From Nocardioides humi (lineage in GTDB: Bacteria > Actinomycetota > Actinomycetes > Propionibacteriales > Nocardioidaceae): 64,000 bases of DNA. Location: the NCBI RefSeq assembly GCF_006494775.1, contig NZ_CP041146.1, forward strand, positions 2,232,001 through 2,296,000, given 5' to 3'. Shown piece by piece: positions 11,823 to 21,425 of the stretch. The notes beneath the pieces are model-generated. The model saw only the letters and a list, made by a program, of their open reading frames with translations. It did not search any database and had not been told where the DNA came from. The stretch's first letter is position 1. Every line of letters begins with the position of its first letter. The translations under genes were made by a program, and so were the position numbers.

Positions 11823-12521
11823 GCGTCCGCCTCCTTCGCCTCGACCGCCGGTGGCGCCGCGGGCTCGGGCGCCGTCCAGCCCCGCTCACGGGCGATCTCC
11901 AGACCCACCAGCGACGCCGGACCCGCCGAGGGGCCCTCGTCGACGCGACCGTCGGGGAAGCCGGCGAGCACCCGCTCGGCCTCGCGCCAGGTGCACAGCC
12001 GCGGGCCGCGGGTGGAGCTGACCTCGTGGCCGGAGCGCAGCGCCTCGACCAGCTGGACCGCCGACTCGGGGTCTGGTTGTCCATGAACTCCCAGTTGACC
12101 ATCATCACCGGCGCGTAGTCGCAGGCGGCGTTGCACTCGATGTGCTCGAGGCTGACGGTGCGCGAGTCGCCCTGGCGCTGGGCGGCGACCTCGTCGTTGC
12201 CGATCTCGAGGTGCTCCTTGAGCCGCTCGAAGATCGCGTCGCCGCCCATCACCGCGCACAGCGTGTTGGTGCAGACGCCGACGTGGTAGTCGCCGACGCC
12301 GTGCCGCTTGTACATCGTGTAGAAGGTCGCGACGCCGTTGACGTCGGCGGCGCTGATCTCGAGGATCGCGGCGCAGGCCTCGATGCCCTCGGGGGTGATC
12401 CGGCCCTGCACGGACTGCACGAGGTGGAGCATCGGCAGCAGGCCCGAGCGGGGCTCGGGATAGCGGGCCGCGATCTCGCGGAGCTCGGCGAGCGTCTTGT
12501 CGTCCAACGGTGCAGTGGTGC

Positions 12522-12525
<4 letters not shown>
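11819..12525 (-). CDS. nuoE: NADH-quinone oxidoreductase subunit E, interrupted by a one-base frameshift
   Basis: 24-kDa thioredoxin-like subunit that binds the N1a [2Fe-2S] cluster. From ATG 12525 (ATGA overlap with nuoD) the frame codes for the complete cluster domain, with ligands C85, C90, C131 and C135. After residue 153 (WEFMDNQTP) the continuation [16 protein letters not shown] is found in another frame, which runs to the correct TGA overlapping the nuoF start. One base is missing near the GGGG at 12068-12071 (CCCC on the coding strand). With it restored the protein has 235 residues. Unrepaired, the shifted frame runs far into nuoF without a stop. A sequencing error is the likeliest cause, because every other nuo gene is intact. 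Confidence 0.88.
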
Positions 12526-13858
<1,333 letters not shown>

Positions 13859-13862
<4 letters not shown>

Positions 13863-14593
13863 GAGTAGCTCCTCCGCTGGTCCGGCGGCGGGACGCTGGC
13901 GCCCTTGTACTCGACGGGGATACCGCCGAGCGGGTAGTCCTTGCGCTGGGGATGGCCCGGCCAGTCGTCGGGCATCAGGATCCGGGTCAGCGCCGGGTGG
14001 CCGTCGAAGACGATGCCGAACATGTCCCACGTCTCCCGCTCGTGCCAGTCGGCGGCGGGGTAGAGCGGGACCAGGCTCGGGACCCTGGCGTCGCCGTCCG
14101 GCGCGGCGACCTCGACCCGCACGCGGCGGTTCCAGGTGTAGGACATCAGGTGGTAGACGGCGTGCAGCTCGCGCCCGGCGTCGCCCGGGTAGTGCACGCC
14201 GCTGACCCCGGAGAGCAGCTCGAAGCGCAGGCTCGGGTCGTCGCGGAGCAGCCTGGCCGCCTCGAGCAGGTGGTCGCGGTGGATGTGGAAGGTGATCTCC
14301 CCGCGGTGGATCACGACCTGCTCGATGAGCGGGTCGAGCACGTCGGCCACCGTGTCGAACCAGCCGCCGTAGGGCCGCTGCGCGGCACCGGGCAGGACGA
14401 CGGGCGCCACCAGGCCGCCGTACCCGCTGGTGTCGCCGGACCCCCGCACGCCGAACATGCCGTGGCGCTCGCCGACGGCGCGGACCTCGATGCCGGGCTC
14501 GCCGAGCGCCTCGGGGGCGTTCTCGGGCGACTGGTCGGTCGCCGGCTGCTCGACCGCCTTGTCGGGCTTGTCCGCGGGCTTGTCGTCGCTCAC
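13859..14593 (-). CDS. nuoC: NADH-quinone oxidoreductase subunit C
   Basis: 30-kDa peripheral-arm scaffold subunit, 244 residues from a GTG start at 14593 that overlaps the nuoB stop by four bases. The C-terminal complex1_30kDa signature is clear: [20 protein letters not shown], then [12 protein letters not shown]. The first 40 or so residues are a charged, probably flexible extension ([19 protein letters not shown]). NuoC and NuoD are separate genes here, unlike the fused form of enterobacteria. Confidence 0.95.
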
Positions 14594-15144
14594 CGCAGCA
14601 TCCCCCTCATGTCGCTGGTGGGCAGGGCGGCGAGGCCCTCGGCCTCGAGCTCGCGGATCTGGGCCTGGCGGTTGGCGCCGAGCGGCGTGTGCTGGACCTT
14701 GTCGTGGAGCTTGAGGATCGCGTCGATGAGCATCTCCGGGCGCGGCGGGCAGCCGGGGAGGTACATGTCGACAGGGACGACGTGGTCGACGCCCTGGACG
14801 ATGGCGTAGTTGTTGAACATGCCGCCGCTGCTGGCGCACACGCCCATCGCCAGCACCCACTTGGGCTCGGCCATCTGGTCGTAGATCTGCCGCAGCACCG
14901 GCGCCATCTTCTGGCTGACCCGGCCGGCCACGATCATCAGGTCGGCCTGCCGCGGGCTGGCCCGGAAGACCTCCATGCCGAACCGCGCGAGGTCGTACTT
15001 CGGGCCGCCGCTGGTCATCATCTCGATCGCGCAGCAGGCCAGGCCGAAGGTCGCGGGCCAGAAGCTGGCCTTGCGCATGTAGCCGGCCAGGCCCTCGACC
15101 GTGCTCAGCAGGACTCCGCTCGGGAGCTTCTCTTCGATACCCAT
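14590..15144 (-). CDS. nuoB: NADH-quinone oxidoreductase subunit B
   Basis: Subunit that holds the terminal [4Fe-4S] cluster N2, which reduces the quinone (menaquinone in this lineage). In the 184-residue product the ligands are the adjacent C37 and C38 in [10 protein letters not shown]103 in [10 protein letters not shown] and C132 in PGCPPRPE. The gene starts at ATG 15144, 51 bases after the nuoA stop. This is the only sizeable gap within the operon. Confidence 0.97.
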   Translation of the reverse strand: MGIEEKLPSGVLLSTVEGLAGYMRKASFWPATFGLACCAIEMMTSGGPKYDLARFGMEVFRASPRQADLMIVAGRVSQKMAPVLRQIYDQMAEPKWVLAMGVCASSGGMFNNYAIVQGVDHVVPVDMYLPGCPPRPEMLIDAILKLHDKVQHTPLGANRQAQIRELEAEGLAALPTSDMRGMLR

Positions 15145-15195
15145 GTCAGTTTCCTCCCGTTGAGGGCCGCGAGGCGCCGAGGTGCATCGTGGTCC

Positions 15196-15552
15196 TCAAT
15201 CCCAGTCGAGGCCGCCCCGACGCCAGACGTAGGCGTAGGCGACGAAGACGGTGGCGATGAACAGGACCATCTCGACCAGCCCGAACCAGGCCATCGCGTC
15301 GAAGCGCACGGCCCAGGGGTAGAGGAAGATGATCTCGATGTCGAAGACGATGAAGAGCATCGCGGTGATGTAGTACTTCACCGGGAAGCGGCCCACCAGC
15401 GCCTGCGGCGTCGGCTCGATGCCGCACTCGTAGGAGTCGAGCTTGGCGCGGTTGTAGCGCCGCGGCCCCACCATCGTGCTCATGACGACCGACCCGACCG
15501 CGAACAGCGCCGCCAAGGCCGCCAGCACCAGCACCGGCGTGTAGAGCTCCAT
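15196..15552 (-). CDS. nuoA: NADH-quinone oxidoreductase subunit A
   Basis: First gene of the complex I operon: a 118-residue membrane protein with three helices. KLDSYECGIEP is the conserved loop with the switch cysteine, and FPVKYYITAMLFIVFDIEII carries the acidic residue of helix 2. The ATG at 15552 is preceded by GGGAGG at five bases' spacing, which decides the start; the upstream open frame is promoter sequence. A CRP-like palindrome lies 21 bases upstream of the ATG. Confidence 0.96.
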   Translation of the reverse strand: MELYTPVLVLAALAALFAVGSVVMSTMVGPRRYNRAKLDSYECGIEPTPQALVGRFPVKYYITAMLFIVFDIEIIFLYPWAVRFDAMAWFGLVEMVLFIATVFVAYAYVWRRGGLDWD

Positions 15553-15572
15553 GAGCCTCCCTCTCGTGACCT

Positions 15573-15588
15573 TGTGAACAGAATCACT
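15573..15588. promoter_or_regulatory. CRP-like binding site in the nuoA promoter region
   Basis: The sequence TGTGA-acagaa-TCACT matches the CRP-family consensus TGTGA-N6-TCACA at nine of ten defined positions. It lies 21-36 bases upstream of the nuoA ATG, inside the only promoter region available to the 14-gene operon. A further TGTGAA occurs at 15594-15599, 21 bases from the first TGTGA, which is two helical turns. So close to the start, a bound protein could repress, or activate from a promoter further up. The match is seen; the binding is inferred. Confidence 0.45.
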
Positions 15589-15796
15589 AGTGGTGTGAAG
15601 CACATACTGCCACTGCTGGGTCCGCCCGTCACAGCGGGGTCGCAATATCGCGAAATGCCCCCTGACCTGCGGATTTAGCACACATCGAGGTGTCGAAAAT
15701 CCCCCGCGCGGGTGACCTCGAGGAGGAGGCGACCGCCGCCCCCTTGGGCGGGGTCGTCGGCTCACCGGCACCAGGCGTCACAGCGGAGGGGCAGTT

Positions 15797-15863
15797 CATG
15801 CGGTTGTCAGGGGTTGCAACCCCTGACAACCGCATGGATCCCCGGACATCCGGGGATCCATGC
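15797..15863. terminator. Two overlapping perfect inverted repeats, probable terminator after menG
   Basis: Bases 15797-15836 are a perfect 40-base palindrome whose 20-base arm is CATGCGGTTGTCAGGGGTTG. Its last five bases also begin a second perfect inverted repeat with 14-base arms (15832-15845 and 15850-15863, arm GCATGGATCCCCGG) and a four-base loop. The two hairpins exclude each other. They lie 53-119 bases beyond the menG stop and about 245 bases upstream of nuoA, and no T-run follows. Termination of menG-side transcription is likely. A dispersed repeat element is the alternative. The rest of the 363-base gap holds no gene that I can support. Confidence 0.55.
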
Positions 15864-15915
15864 AGCCGCAGCCCGCAGTGGCCGGGCGCGATCCCCGGGC
15901 AGGACGGCCGGCGGG

Positions 15916-16605
15916 TCAGGCGGTGCCGCGGTGCAGGGCGACGATGCCGCCGGAGAGGTTGCGCCACTGGGGGCGGGACCAGCCGGCCTCGGCGATCAGG
16001 TCGGCCAGGCCGCGCTGGTCGGGCCAGGCGCGGATCGACTCGGCGAGGTAGACGTAGGCGTCGGGGGCGGAGGAGACGGCGCGGGCGACGGCGGGGAGCG
16101 CCTTCATGAGGTACTCGATGTAGACGGTGCGCCACGGGCCCCAGGTCGGGTGGCTGAACTCGCACACGACCAGCCGGCCGCCTGGCTTGGTGACCCGGCG
16201 CAGCTCAGCGAGGCCGGCGAGCGGGTCGACGATATTGCGCAGCCCGAAGGAGATGGTCACGGCGTCGAAGGTGGCGTCGCGGAAGGGCAGCCGGGTGCCG
16301 TCGCCGGCGGTGAACGGCAGGTGGGGCAGCTGCCTCTTGCCGACCTGCAGCATGCCGATCGAGAAGTCGCACGGCACCACCTCGGCGCCGGCGTCGCGGA
16401 AGGGCTGGCTGGAGGTGCCGGTGCCGGCGGCGAGGTCGAGCACCCGGTCGCCGTACGACGGGTCCACGGCGGCGAGCACCTCGCGCCGCCAGCGGCGGTC
16501 CTGGCCGAAGGACAGGATGTCGTTGGTCAGGTCATAGCGCCGCGCGACGGCGTCGAACATCCGTCGTACGTCGGCGGGCTGCTTGTCGAGCTCTGCGCGG
16601 GCCAC
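15916..16605 (-). CDS. menG: Demethylmenaquinone methyltransferase
   Basis: SAM-dependent methyltransferase of the UbiE/MenG family that makes menaquinone from demethylmenaquinone, the last step of quinone synthesis. The 229-residue product has motif [13 protein letters not shown], the UbiE signatures [18 protein letters not shown] and [10 protein letters not shown], and the final motif [11 protein letters not shown]. It starts at GTG 16605. In a menaquinone-based actinobacterium MenG is the expected member rather than UbiE. Its place just upstream of nuo links quinone supply with complex I. It is the last gene of the minus-strand run that begins at about 18,044. Confidence 0.93.
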   Translation of the reverse strand: MARAELDKQPADVRRMFDAVARRYDLTNDILSFGQDRRWRREVLAAVDPSYGDRVLDLAAGTGTSSQPFRDAGAEVVPCDFSIGMLQVGKRQLPHLPFTAGDGTRLPFRDATFDAVTISFGLRNIVDPLAGLAELRRVTKPGGRLVVCEFSHPTWGPWRTVYIEYLMKALPAVARAVSSAPDAYVYLAESIRAWPDQRGLADLIAEAGWSRPQWRNLSGGIVALHRGTA

Positions 16606-16647
16606 CGCGGCAGCCTAGTCGGCGCCCGCCGACGGCCGCCGACCGCC

Positions 16648-17367
16648 TCAGAGGCGCGCGGCGAGCAGGTCGCGGAGCTCGCGGTAGTGCCGCTCGGCAC
16701 CGGCCTCCTGGTAGCTGCTGGTGTCGGCCATCGTGAAGCCGTGGGGGGCGTCCGGATAGGTCGCGCTGGCGAACTCCAGCCCGTGCTCGCTGAGCGTGCG
16801 CTCCAGCAGCGCGATCGCCTCCGGCGGCATCGAGGGGTCCTGGTCCGCATGGGCGAAGACGAACGCCGCCCGCGCGTCGGCCAGCCCGAGATGGGGGCTG
16901 TCCGGCGCGTCGGTGGCGAGCCGGCCCGCGTGGAAGCTGCCGACCGCGGCGATGTCGTCGGGCCGGGCGCAGGCGGTCCGGACGGCGACGGCGCCGCCCA
17001 TGCAGTAGCCGGTGGCGCCCAGCGGTCCGTCCGCCACGCCGACGAGACCGCGCAGGGCCGCGACGTGGTCGGCCGCGTCGGCGACGATCAGGTCCGGGGT
17101 CAGCGCCCGGACCCGGGTCATCGCCTGGCCGATCGCCGCCTCGCGGCCCTCCGGCGTGCGCAGGTCGCCCTGGGGCGCGAGCTCGGCGACGGTGCCGTCG
17201 CGGTGGAACAGGTGCGGCGCCAGGACGACGTACCCCCAGGACGCGATCCGGTCCGCCATCGCCTGGATCTGCGGCCGCAGCCCGAAGGCGTCGGCGAAGA
17301 GGAGCACGCCGGGGTGCTCCCGCCCGCCGTCGTCCGGGCGGCCGACGATAGCGTCGATGGCGCTCAC
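16648..17367 (-). CDS. Dienelactone hydrolase family protein
   Basis: An alpha/beta hydrolase of 239 residues. The nucleophile elbow GYCMGG has cysteine, as in carboxymethylenebutenolidase. The other triad members are probably the Asp of HADQD and the His of PHGFTM, in the right order. The start GTG 17367 overlaps the upstream stop by four bases. The open frame continues upstream but is a shadow. The substrate cannot be read from the sequence, and there are no aromatic-degradation genes nearby, so a general ester hydrolase role is as likely as chlorocatechol metabolism. Confidence 0.82.
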   Translation of the reverse strand: MSAIDAIVGRPDDGGREHPGVLLFADAFGLRPQIQAMADRIASWGYVVLAPHLFHRDGTVAELAPQGDLRTPEGREAAIGQAMTRVRALTPDLIVADAADHVAALRGLVGVADGPLGATGYCMGGAVAVRTACARPDDIAAVGSFHAGRLATDAPDSPHLGLADARAAFVFAHADQDPSMPPEAIALLERTLSEHGLEFASATYPDAPHGFTMADTSSYQEAGAERHYRELRDLLAARL

Positions 17368-18044
17368 CCCTTCGCGGCGAGCTCGAGGACGCGGTCGACG
17401 TACGACGCCACCTCGTCGGGCGCGAGCCCGGTGGCGTAGACGTCGTAGCTCAGGCCGTCGCTCTCGGCGCGGCACTCGGCCTGGTAGTTGGCGGCCGGCA
17501 CCTCCTCGCCGGTGGGCAGGCCGGTCGTCGGGTCGACGCTCTCCTGCCAGGCGACGGCGCAGCGGTGGCCGCCGATCTCGCGGAGCTCGTAGTGGGAGCC
17601 GCCCTGCTGGTCGATCGCGAACGGGCCGCTGGGGATGACCAGTCCGGCCCCGCCGGGCGTGACGGTGACGGCGAGCTGGGCGGGCGCGGACTGCGCGTCG
17701 GACTGGCCCATCACCTTGGCGTCGACGTACGCGCGGACCTGCGCGGCCCCGTAGATCGTCGCGAGGTTGCTGGACGCCTCGGTGTCGCCGTCCGCGGCGC
17801 GGTCGGCGACCTGCTGGACGGCCTCCAGGTCGGCCTGGTCGGTGAGGCCGGCGTCCTCGGCGGTGACCGCGGAGAGGGCGATCATCCGGTCGTCGAGCCG
17901 GTCCGGCAGGGTGGGGAGATCGGCGGAGGACACCGCCGCGGCGTCGTCGACGACCTTGGGGAGGCCGACGCCGAAGCCCACGGCTCCGGCGAGGAGGAGG
18001 ACGCCGGTGGTGGCGCCCACGACGGTGGATCGAGCGATCGGCAT
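17364..18044 (-). CDS. Membrane-anchored or secreted protein of unknown function
   Basis: 226 residues from ATG 18044. A single hydrophobic segment at about residues 8-28 (VVGATTGVLLLAGAVGFGVG) follows a short basic N-terminus, so it is an uncleaved anchor or a signal peptide. The rest is a soluble, acidic, Ala-rich domain with two cysteines (GGHRCAVAW and YQAECRAES) that could pair outside the cell. No family is recognised. It is translationally coupled (GTGA) to the hydrolase downstream and lies 58 bases after the metallo-beta-lactamase-fold gene, probably in the same transcript. Confidence 0.7.
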   Translation of the reverse strand: MPIARSTVVGATTGVLLLAGAVGFGVGLPKVVDDAAAVSSADLPTLPDRLDDRMIALSAVTAEDAGLTDQADLEAVQQVADRAADGDTEASSNLATIYGAAQVRAYVDAKVMGQSDAQSAPAQLAVTVTPGGAGLVIPSGPFAIDQQGGSHYELREIGGHRCAVAWQESVDPTTGLPTGEEVPAANYQAECRAESDGLSYDVYATGLAPDEVASYVDRVLELAAKG

Positions 18045-18102
18045 CGGGCCATCATGCCCGGTCGACCTGTGCGGCCCCTGAGCGGCCCTGGAGCGGCCCT
18101 TC

Positions 18103-18741
18103 TCAGAGGTCCGCGCCGTCGGACAGCCGGGCGTACTCCAGCCCGTCCGCTCCCAGGAACCTGCCGAACTGCGCGTCCGCCACGCCGAGCCCCTCGGTGG
18201 AGAACACCCGGTCGTGGATCGCCACATTGCGCGCGGCGCCGACGCCGCGGGCGAACTCCACGCCCTCCGAGACCCGCATCCACGGGGCGCACACCGGCAC
18301 CAGGAGTACGTCGACCGGGACCCCCGGCCCCTCCAGCGCGTCCCCCGGGTGGAAGAGCGTGCTCTCCCCCGCGGTCAGCAGGTAGCCGGTGTTGTGGAAC
18401 CGCGGCAGCTCCGGGTGGATCACGGCATGCAGCTCGCCCACCGCCCGGACCCCGATCCCGCCGATCGACCAGGCCTCCCCCGGCGCGACCACGGTGACCC
18501 GCTCCACCAGGTCGGGCGCACCCTCGCGGATCTGCGCGGCAACCGCGTCGATCGTGTAGATCGGGGCGTCGGCGGCCCGCAGGTGGTCCGGGTCGTAGTG
18601 GTCGGGGTGCTCGTGGGTGATCAGCACCGCGTCCGCGCCGTCGACGGACTCCCGCTGGCTCCACCCGCCGGGGTCGAGGACGACCGTCGTACCGTCGTGC
18701 TCGATCCGGACGGCGGAGTGACCGAACTTGGTGAGGCGCAT
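18103..18741 (-). CDS. Metallo-beta-lactamase-fold hydrolase
   Basis: 212 residues from ATG 18741 (MRLTKFGHSAVRIEHDG); a GTG nine bases further up is possible but is less like the family N-terminus. The metal motif is THEHPDHYD, and further His/Asp ligands come from FHPGD and the final AIHD. The size and the opening strand resemble the UPF0173/YtnP-type L-lactonase-like proteins. The substrate is unknown. It lies 30 bases downstream of the response-regulator gene on the same strand. Confidence 0.8.
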   Translation of the reverse strand: MRLTKFGHSAVRIEHDGTTVVLDPGGWSQRESVDGADAVLITHEHPDHYDPDHLRAADAPIYTIDAVAAQIREGAPDLVERVTVVAPGEAWSIGGIGVRAVGELHAVIHPELPRFHNTGYLLTAGESTLFHPGDALEGPGVPVDVLLVPVCAPWMRVSEGVEFARGVGAARNVAIHDRVFSTEGLGVADAQFGRFLGADGLEYARLSDGADL

Positions 18742-18771
18742 GGCGCCCACGGTAGTCGGGGTCGCCGAGGC

Positions 18772-19434
18772 TCAGGGCTCCACGAGCCCGGCCCGGATGG
18801 CGTACCGGGTGAGCTGGGTGCGGTCGGACATGCCGAGCCGGGCGAGGATGTGGGAGCGGTGCTTCTCGACGGTCTTGACGCTGATCGAGAGGATCGTGGC
18901 GATCTCGCGGGTGGAGCGGCCCTCGGCGATCAGCTTGAGCACCTCGTCCTCGCGCGGGGTGAGCACGGTCTCGGGGACCCGCTCGCCGCGCGCCAGCCGG
19001 TCGAGGTAGTCGCGCACCAGCGCGCCCATCGCGCCGGGGTAGACGAACGCCTCGTCGCGCATGGCGGCGCGGCAGGCCTCGACGAGGTCCTCGTCGACGA
19101 CCGACTTCAGCACGTAGCCGCTGGCGCCGAGCTTGAGGGCCTCGAAGAAGTACTGCTCGTTGTCGTGCATCGACAGCATCAGGATCCGCGGCGGCTCGCG
19201 GCGCCGGTTGATCTCGCGCGCGGCCTGGAGCCCGGTCATCGTCGGCATCGCGATGTCGAGGACGACGAGGTCGACGTCGATCTCGCGCAGCAGCGCCACC
19301 GCCTCCGCGCCGTCCGAGGCCTCGGCGACCACCTCGATGTCGGGCTGCTGCTCGAGGATCAGCCGTACGCCGTGCCGGACCAGCGCGTGGTCGTCGGCGA
19401 GCAGCACCCGGATCCTCCCGGCCGGCGCGCTCAT
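18772..19434 (-). CDS. NarL/LuxR-family response regulator
   Basis: 220 residues. The receiver domain (1-125) has the acidic pocket ADD, the phospho-acceptor Asp in VVLDIAMP, and the Ser and Lys positions in LSMHD and YVLKS. The C-terminal LuxR-type helix-turn-helix starts at LTPREDEVLKLIAEG and ends ILARLGMSDR. ATG 19434 overlaps the stop of the histidine kinase gene by four bases, so the two are a cognate pair. Target genes are not evident; the kinase promoter region is shared with the divergent ion-transport operon at 20504. Confidence 0.93.
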   Translation of the reverse strand: MSAPAGRIRVLLADDHALVRHGVRLILEQQPDIEVVAEASDGAEAVALLREIDVDLVVLDIAMPTMTGLQAAREINRRREPPRILMLSMHDNEQYFFEALKLGASGYVLKSVVDEDLVEACRAAMRDEAFVYPGAMGALVRDYLDRLARGERVPETVLTPREDEVLKLIAEGRSTREIATILSISVKTVEKHRSHILARLGMSDRTQLTRYAIRAGLVEP

Positions 19435-20399
19435 GCCGGCACCCGCAGCCGCACCGTCGTCCCCCGTTCGGCGGAGACCACCTCGACCGATCCGCCCACC
19501 AGGTCGGCGCGGTCGCGCATGCCCGCGATCCCCGTCCCGGCCTGCGCGTCGGCGGAGCCCGCGAAGCCCCGCCCGTCATCGATGACCTCGAGCACCACCT
19601 CGTCGCCCAGCCGCAGCAGCGACAGCTCCACCCGGGAAGCCGCCGCATGACGCACGACGTTCGTCAGCGCCTCCTGCGCGACCCGGTAGATCACGATCTC
19701 CGCCTGCGGCGACAGGTCGGGCAGGCCCGGCCCGAAGTTGCGTCGTACGGCGGGCCCGCCGTGCCGGGCGACGTCGGTCGCCAGCGAGGCCAGCGCCGCC
19801 TGCAGGCCGAGGTCGTCGAGGACGCCGGGACGCAGCTCGCGCGCCACCCGTCGTACGTCGTCCAGGCCGGCGCGCGCGCTCTCCCGGACCGAGGCCAGCT
19901 CCTCGCGCAGGTCGGGCGGCGCCTGCTCCTCGAGCCGCTTGAGCCCGAGCAGCACGACGGTCAGGCTCTGGCCCACCTGGTCGTGGAGCTCCTGGGCGAC
20001 CCGGTGCCGCTCGGCCTCCTGGGCGGCGAGCGCCTGGGCGTTGCTGGCGCGGCGGTCGTCGTCGAGCCGCTCCAGCATGGCGTGGTAGCTGCGGACCAGC
20101 TGGGCGCCCGGCCCCTCGCCGCCGGCGTCGAGCCGCTGGCCGACCCCGCCGAGACGCACCGTCGCCATCTCGCGGATCACCCGGTCGACCGGCCCGAGCG
20201 CACGCCGCAGCAGCACGGCGGTGACCGCCAGGACCAGGGCCAGCCCGACGACCAGCACCACCGCCTCGGACACGACGACCTGCCGGGAGACCCGGGCCGG
20301 GGAGAGCAGCAGCACCAGCAGGCTCGCGCACAGCACGGCGCCGTTGATCAGGCAGACCTTCCAGTAGAGGGAGGAGTTCGCGAGCCGCACGGTGTCCAC
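19431..20399 (-). CDS. NarL-type sensor histidine kinase (HisKA_3)
   Basis: About 322 residues if GTG 20399 is the start (VDTVRLANSSLYWKV). The frame is open to an ATG at 20465, so 22 more residues are possible. Two transmembrane helices near the N-terminus (VCLINGAVLCASLLVLLL and a second of about 25 residues) are followed by a HAMP-like region, the dimerisation box HRVAQELHDQVGQSL with the phospho-His, and a HATPase domain with DDGRGF and GTGIAGMRDRA. There is no large external sensor domain, so it probably senses the membrane or the HAMP state. It partners the regulator at 18772. Confidence 0.88.
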   Translation of the reverse strand: MDTVRLANSSLYWKVCLINGAVLCASLLVLLLSPARVSRQVVVSEAVVLVVGLALVLAVTAVLLRRALGPVDRVIREMATVRLGGVGQRLDAGGEGPGAQLVRSYHAMLERLDDDRRASNAQALAAQEAERHRVAQELHDQVGQSLTVVLLGLKRLEEQAPPDLREELASVRESARAGLDDVRRVARELRPGVLDDLGLQAALASLATDVARHGGPAVRRNFGPGLPDLSPQAEIVIYRVAQEALTNVVRHAAASRVELSLLRLGDEVVLEVIDDGRGFAGSADAQAGTGIAGMRDRADLVGGSVEVVSAERGTTVRLRVPA

Positions 20400-20503
20400 C
20401 TTCGCCCACCGCGCCGTCCGGGGCCAGCCACCACTCCCCTCGCGCGCGGAAATGGGGGGTAGCACCCATACCGTGGCGGGCCGCCGTCGACTTGGCTGGA
20501 CAC

Positions 20504-20953
20504 ATGCCGCCCGACTCCCCCCTGCGCCGCCTGCTCGGCCTGCGTTCCGGCCGGGTGCACGACGACACCCGTCCGGGAGGCAGCGCCGGCAGCCAACCGG
20601 TGTACGTCGTGCCCGTGACGGTCCGGGAGCGGACCGAGGACGACGCCGACATCCGCCTCCTGCTCGACGCCAAGCTGTCCTCGGCGACGCTGCCCCAGGC
20701 GGAGGTCGACCGGATCGCGCTGGCGCTCATCGTCCCCGCCGCGAGCACCTGGGTACGACGCCAGCGGCTCGCGACGCTGGAGGACTCCCTCGGCCCGCGG
20801 CTGCGCGAGGTCGAGGAGGGCGTGTGCCACCAGACCCGCGCGCTCGGGGCGGACCTGCTGTCCGTGGAGGTGGTCGCCGTGGAGCACCTGCTCGTCTCGC
20901 CGTCGGCCGACGCCGAGCACCGCATCGACCTGGAGGGTGACGATGAACGCTGA
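20504..20953 (+). CDS. Protein of unknown function in an ion-permease operon
   Basis: 149 residues from ATG 20504; TTG 20492 would add four residues. Soluble and acidic, with no signal peptide or membrane segment and no family that I recognise. A predicted mixed alpha/beta region at about 60-115 contains RIALALIVPAASTWVRRQRL. Its stop overlaps the start of the RCK_C-domain gene by 11 bases, and that gene in turn overlaps the permease, so it is likely to act with the transporter. Divergent from the two-component genes, with about 100 bases between the starts. Confidence 0.65.
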   Translation: MPPDSPLRRLLGLRSGRVHDDTRPGGSAGSQPVYVVPVTVRERTEDDADIRLLLDAKLSSATLPQAEVDRIALALIVPAASTWVRRQRLATLEDSLGPRLREVEEGVCHQTRALGADLLSVEVVAVEHLLVSPSADAEHRIDLEGDDER

Positions 20954-21425
20954 GCTGGAGCTCGCCATCGCGGTCGGGATGCTGTGCGCGGCCGTCGGCT
21001 TCGCGGTCGGCCTGGCCGTGGGCCGGGGCCGGCAGCCGCGCTGGGCGGAGAAGGGCAGCTTCACCCACAAGGTGTCGATCGGGTTCGCCACCCTCGACCG
21101 GATGGACGGCGTCCTGCTGCGCTTCGAGGTGGAGCCGGAGTCGAAGATGTCCGGCGTCGAGGTCGGCGAGCTGCGGCTGCCGCCCGGTGCCGCGGTCTCG
21201 CTCATCACCCGCGGCAAGGACGCGCTGGTGCCCTCCGGGCGGACCACGCTCCGCACCGGCGACCAGGTGCTCGTCGTGACCGCCCTCGGCAAGGTCGACG
21301 AGGTCGAGGACCGGCTGCGCGCGGTGAGCCGGTACGGCCGGCTGGCCGGCTGGTACGAGTCGCTCGAGCCCCCGAACTCCGCCCGGGCCTTCGGCGTACG
21401 GACCGCCGGGGAGAGTGCGGCGTGA
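20943..21425 (+). CDS. Membrane-anchored RCK_C (TrkA-C) domain protein
   Basis: 160 residues. ATG 20943 is preferred over GTG 20937 because GGAGG at 20932-20936 is well spaced only for the ATG. One transmembrane helix (about 5-26) ends in a basic stop. It is followed by a C-terminal TrkA_C/RCK_C fold: [20 protein letters not shown], then [13 protein letters not shown], the classic pattern of regulatory domains in K+/H+ antiporters. Such domains bind nucleotides or ligands and gate transport. Here the domain is a separate protein encoded immediately before the permease, with a four-base overlap, so it is probably a detached regulatory subunit. Confidence 0.8.
   Translation: MNAELELAIAVGMLCAAVGFAVGLAVGRGRQPRWAEKGSFTHKVSIGFATLDRMDGVLLRFEVEPESKMSGVEVGELRLPPGAAVSLITRGKDALVPSGRTTLRTGDQVLVVTALGKVDEVEDRLRAVSRYGRLAGWYESLEPPNSARAFGVRTAGESAA

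Noticed and set aside
20440..20470. GGAAATGGGGGG as a further copy of the polysaccharide operator
   Set aside because: Only one half resembles the core, it has no symmetry and it is far from the polysaccharide locus.
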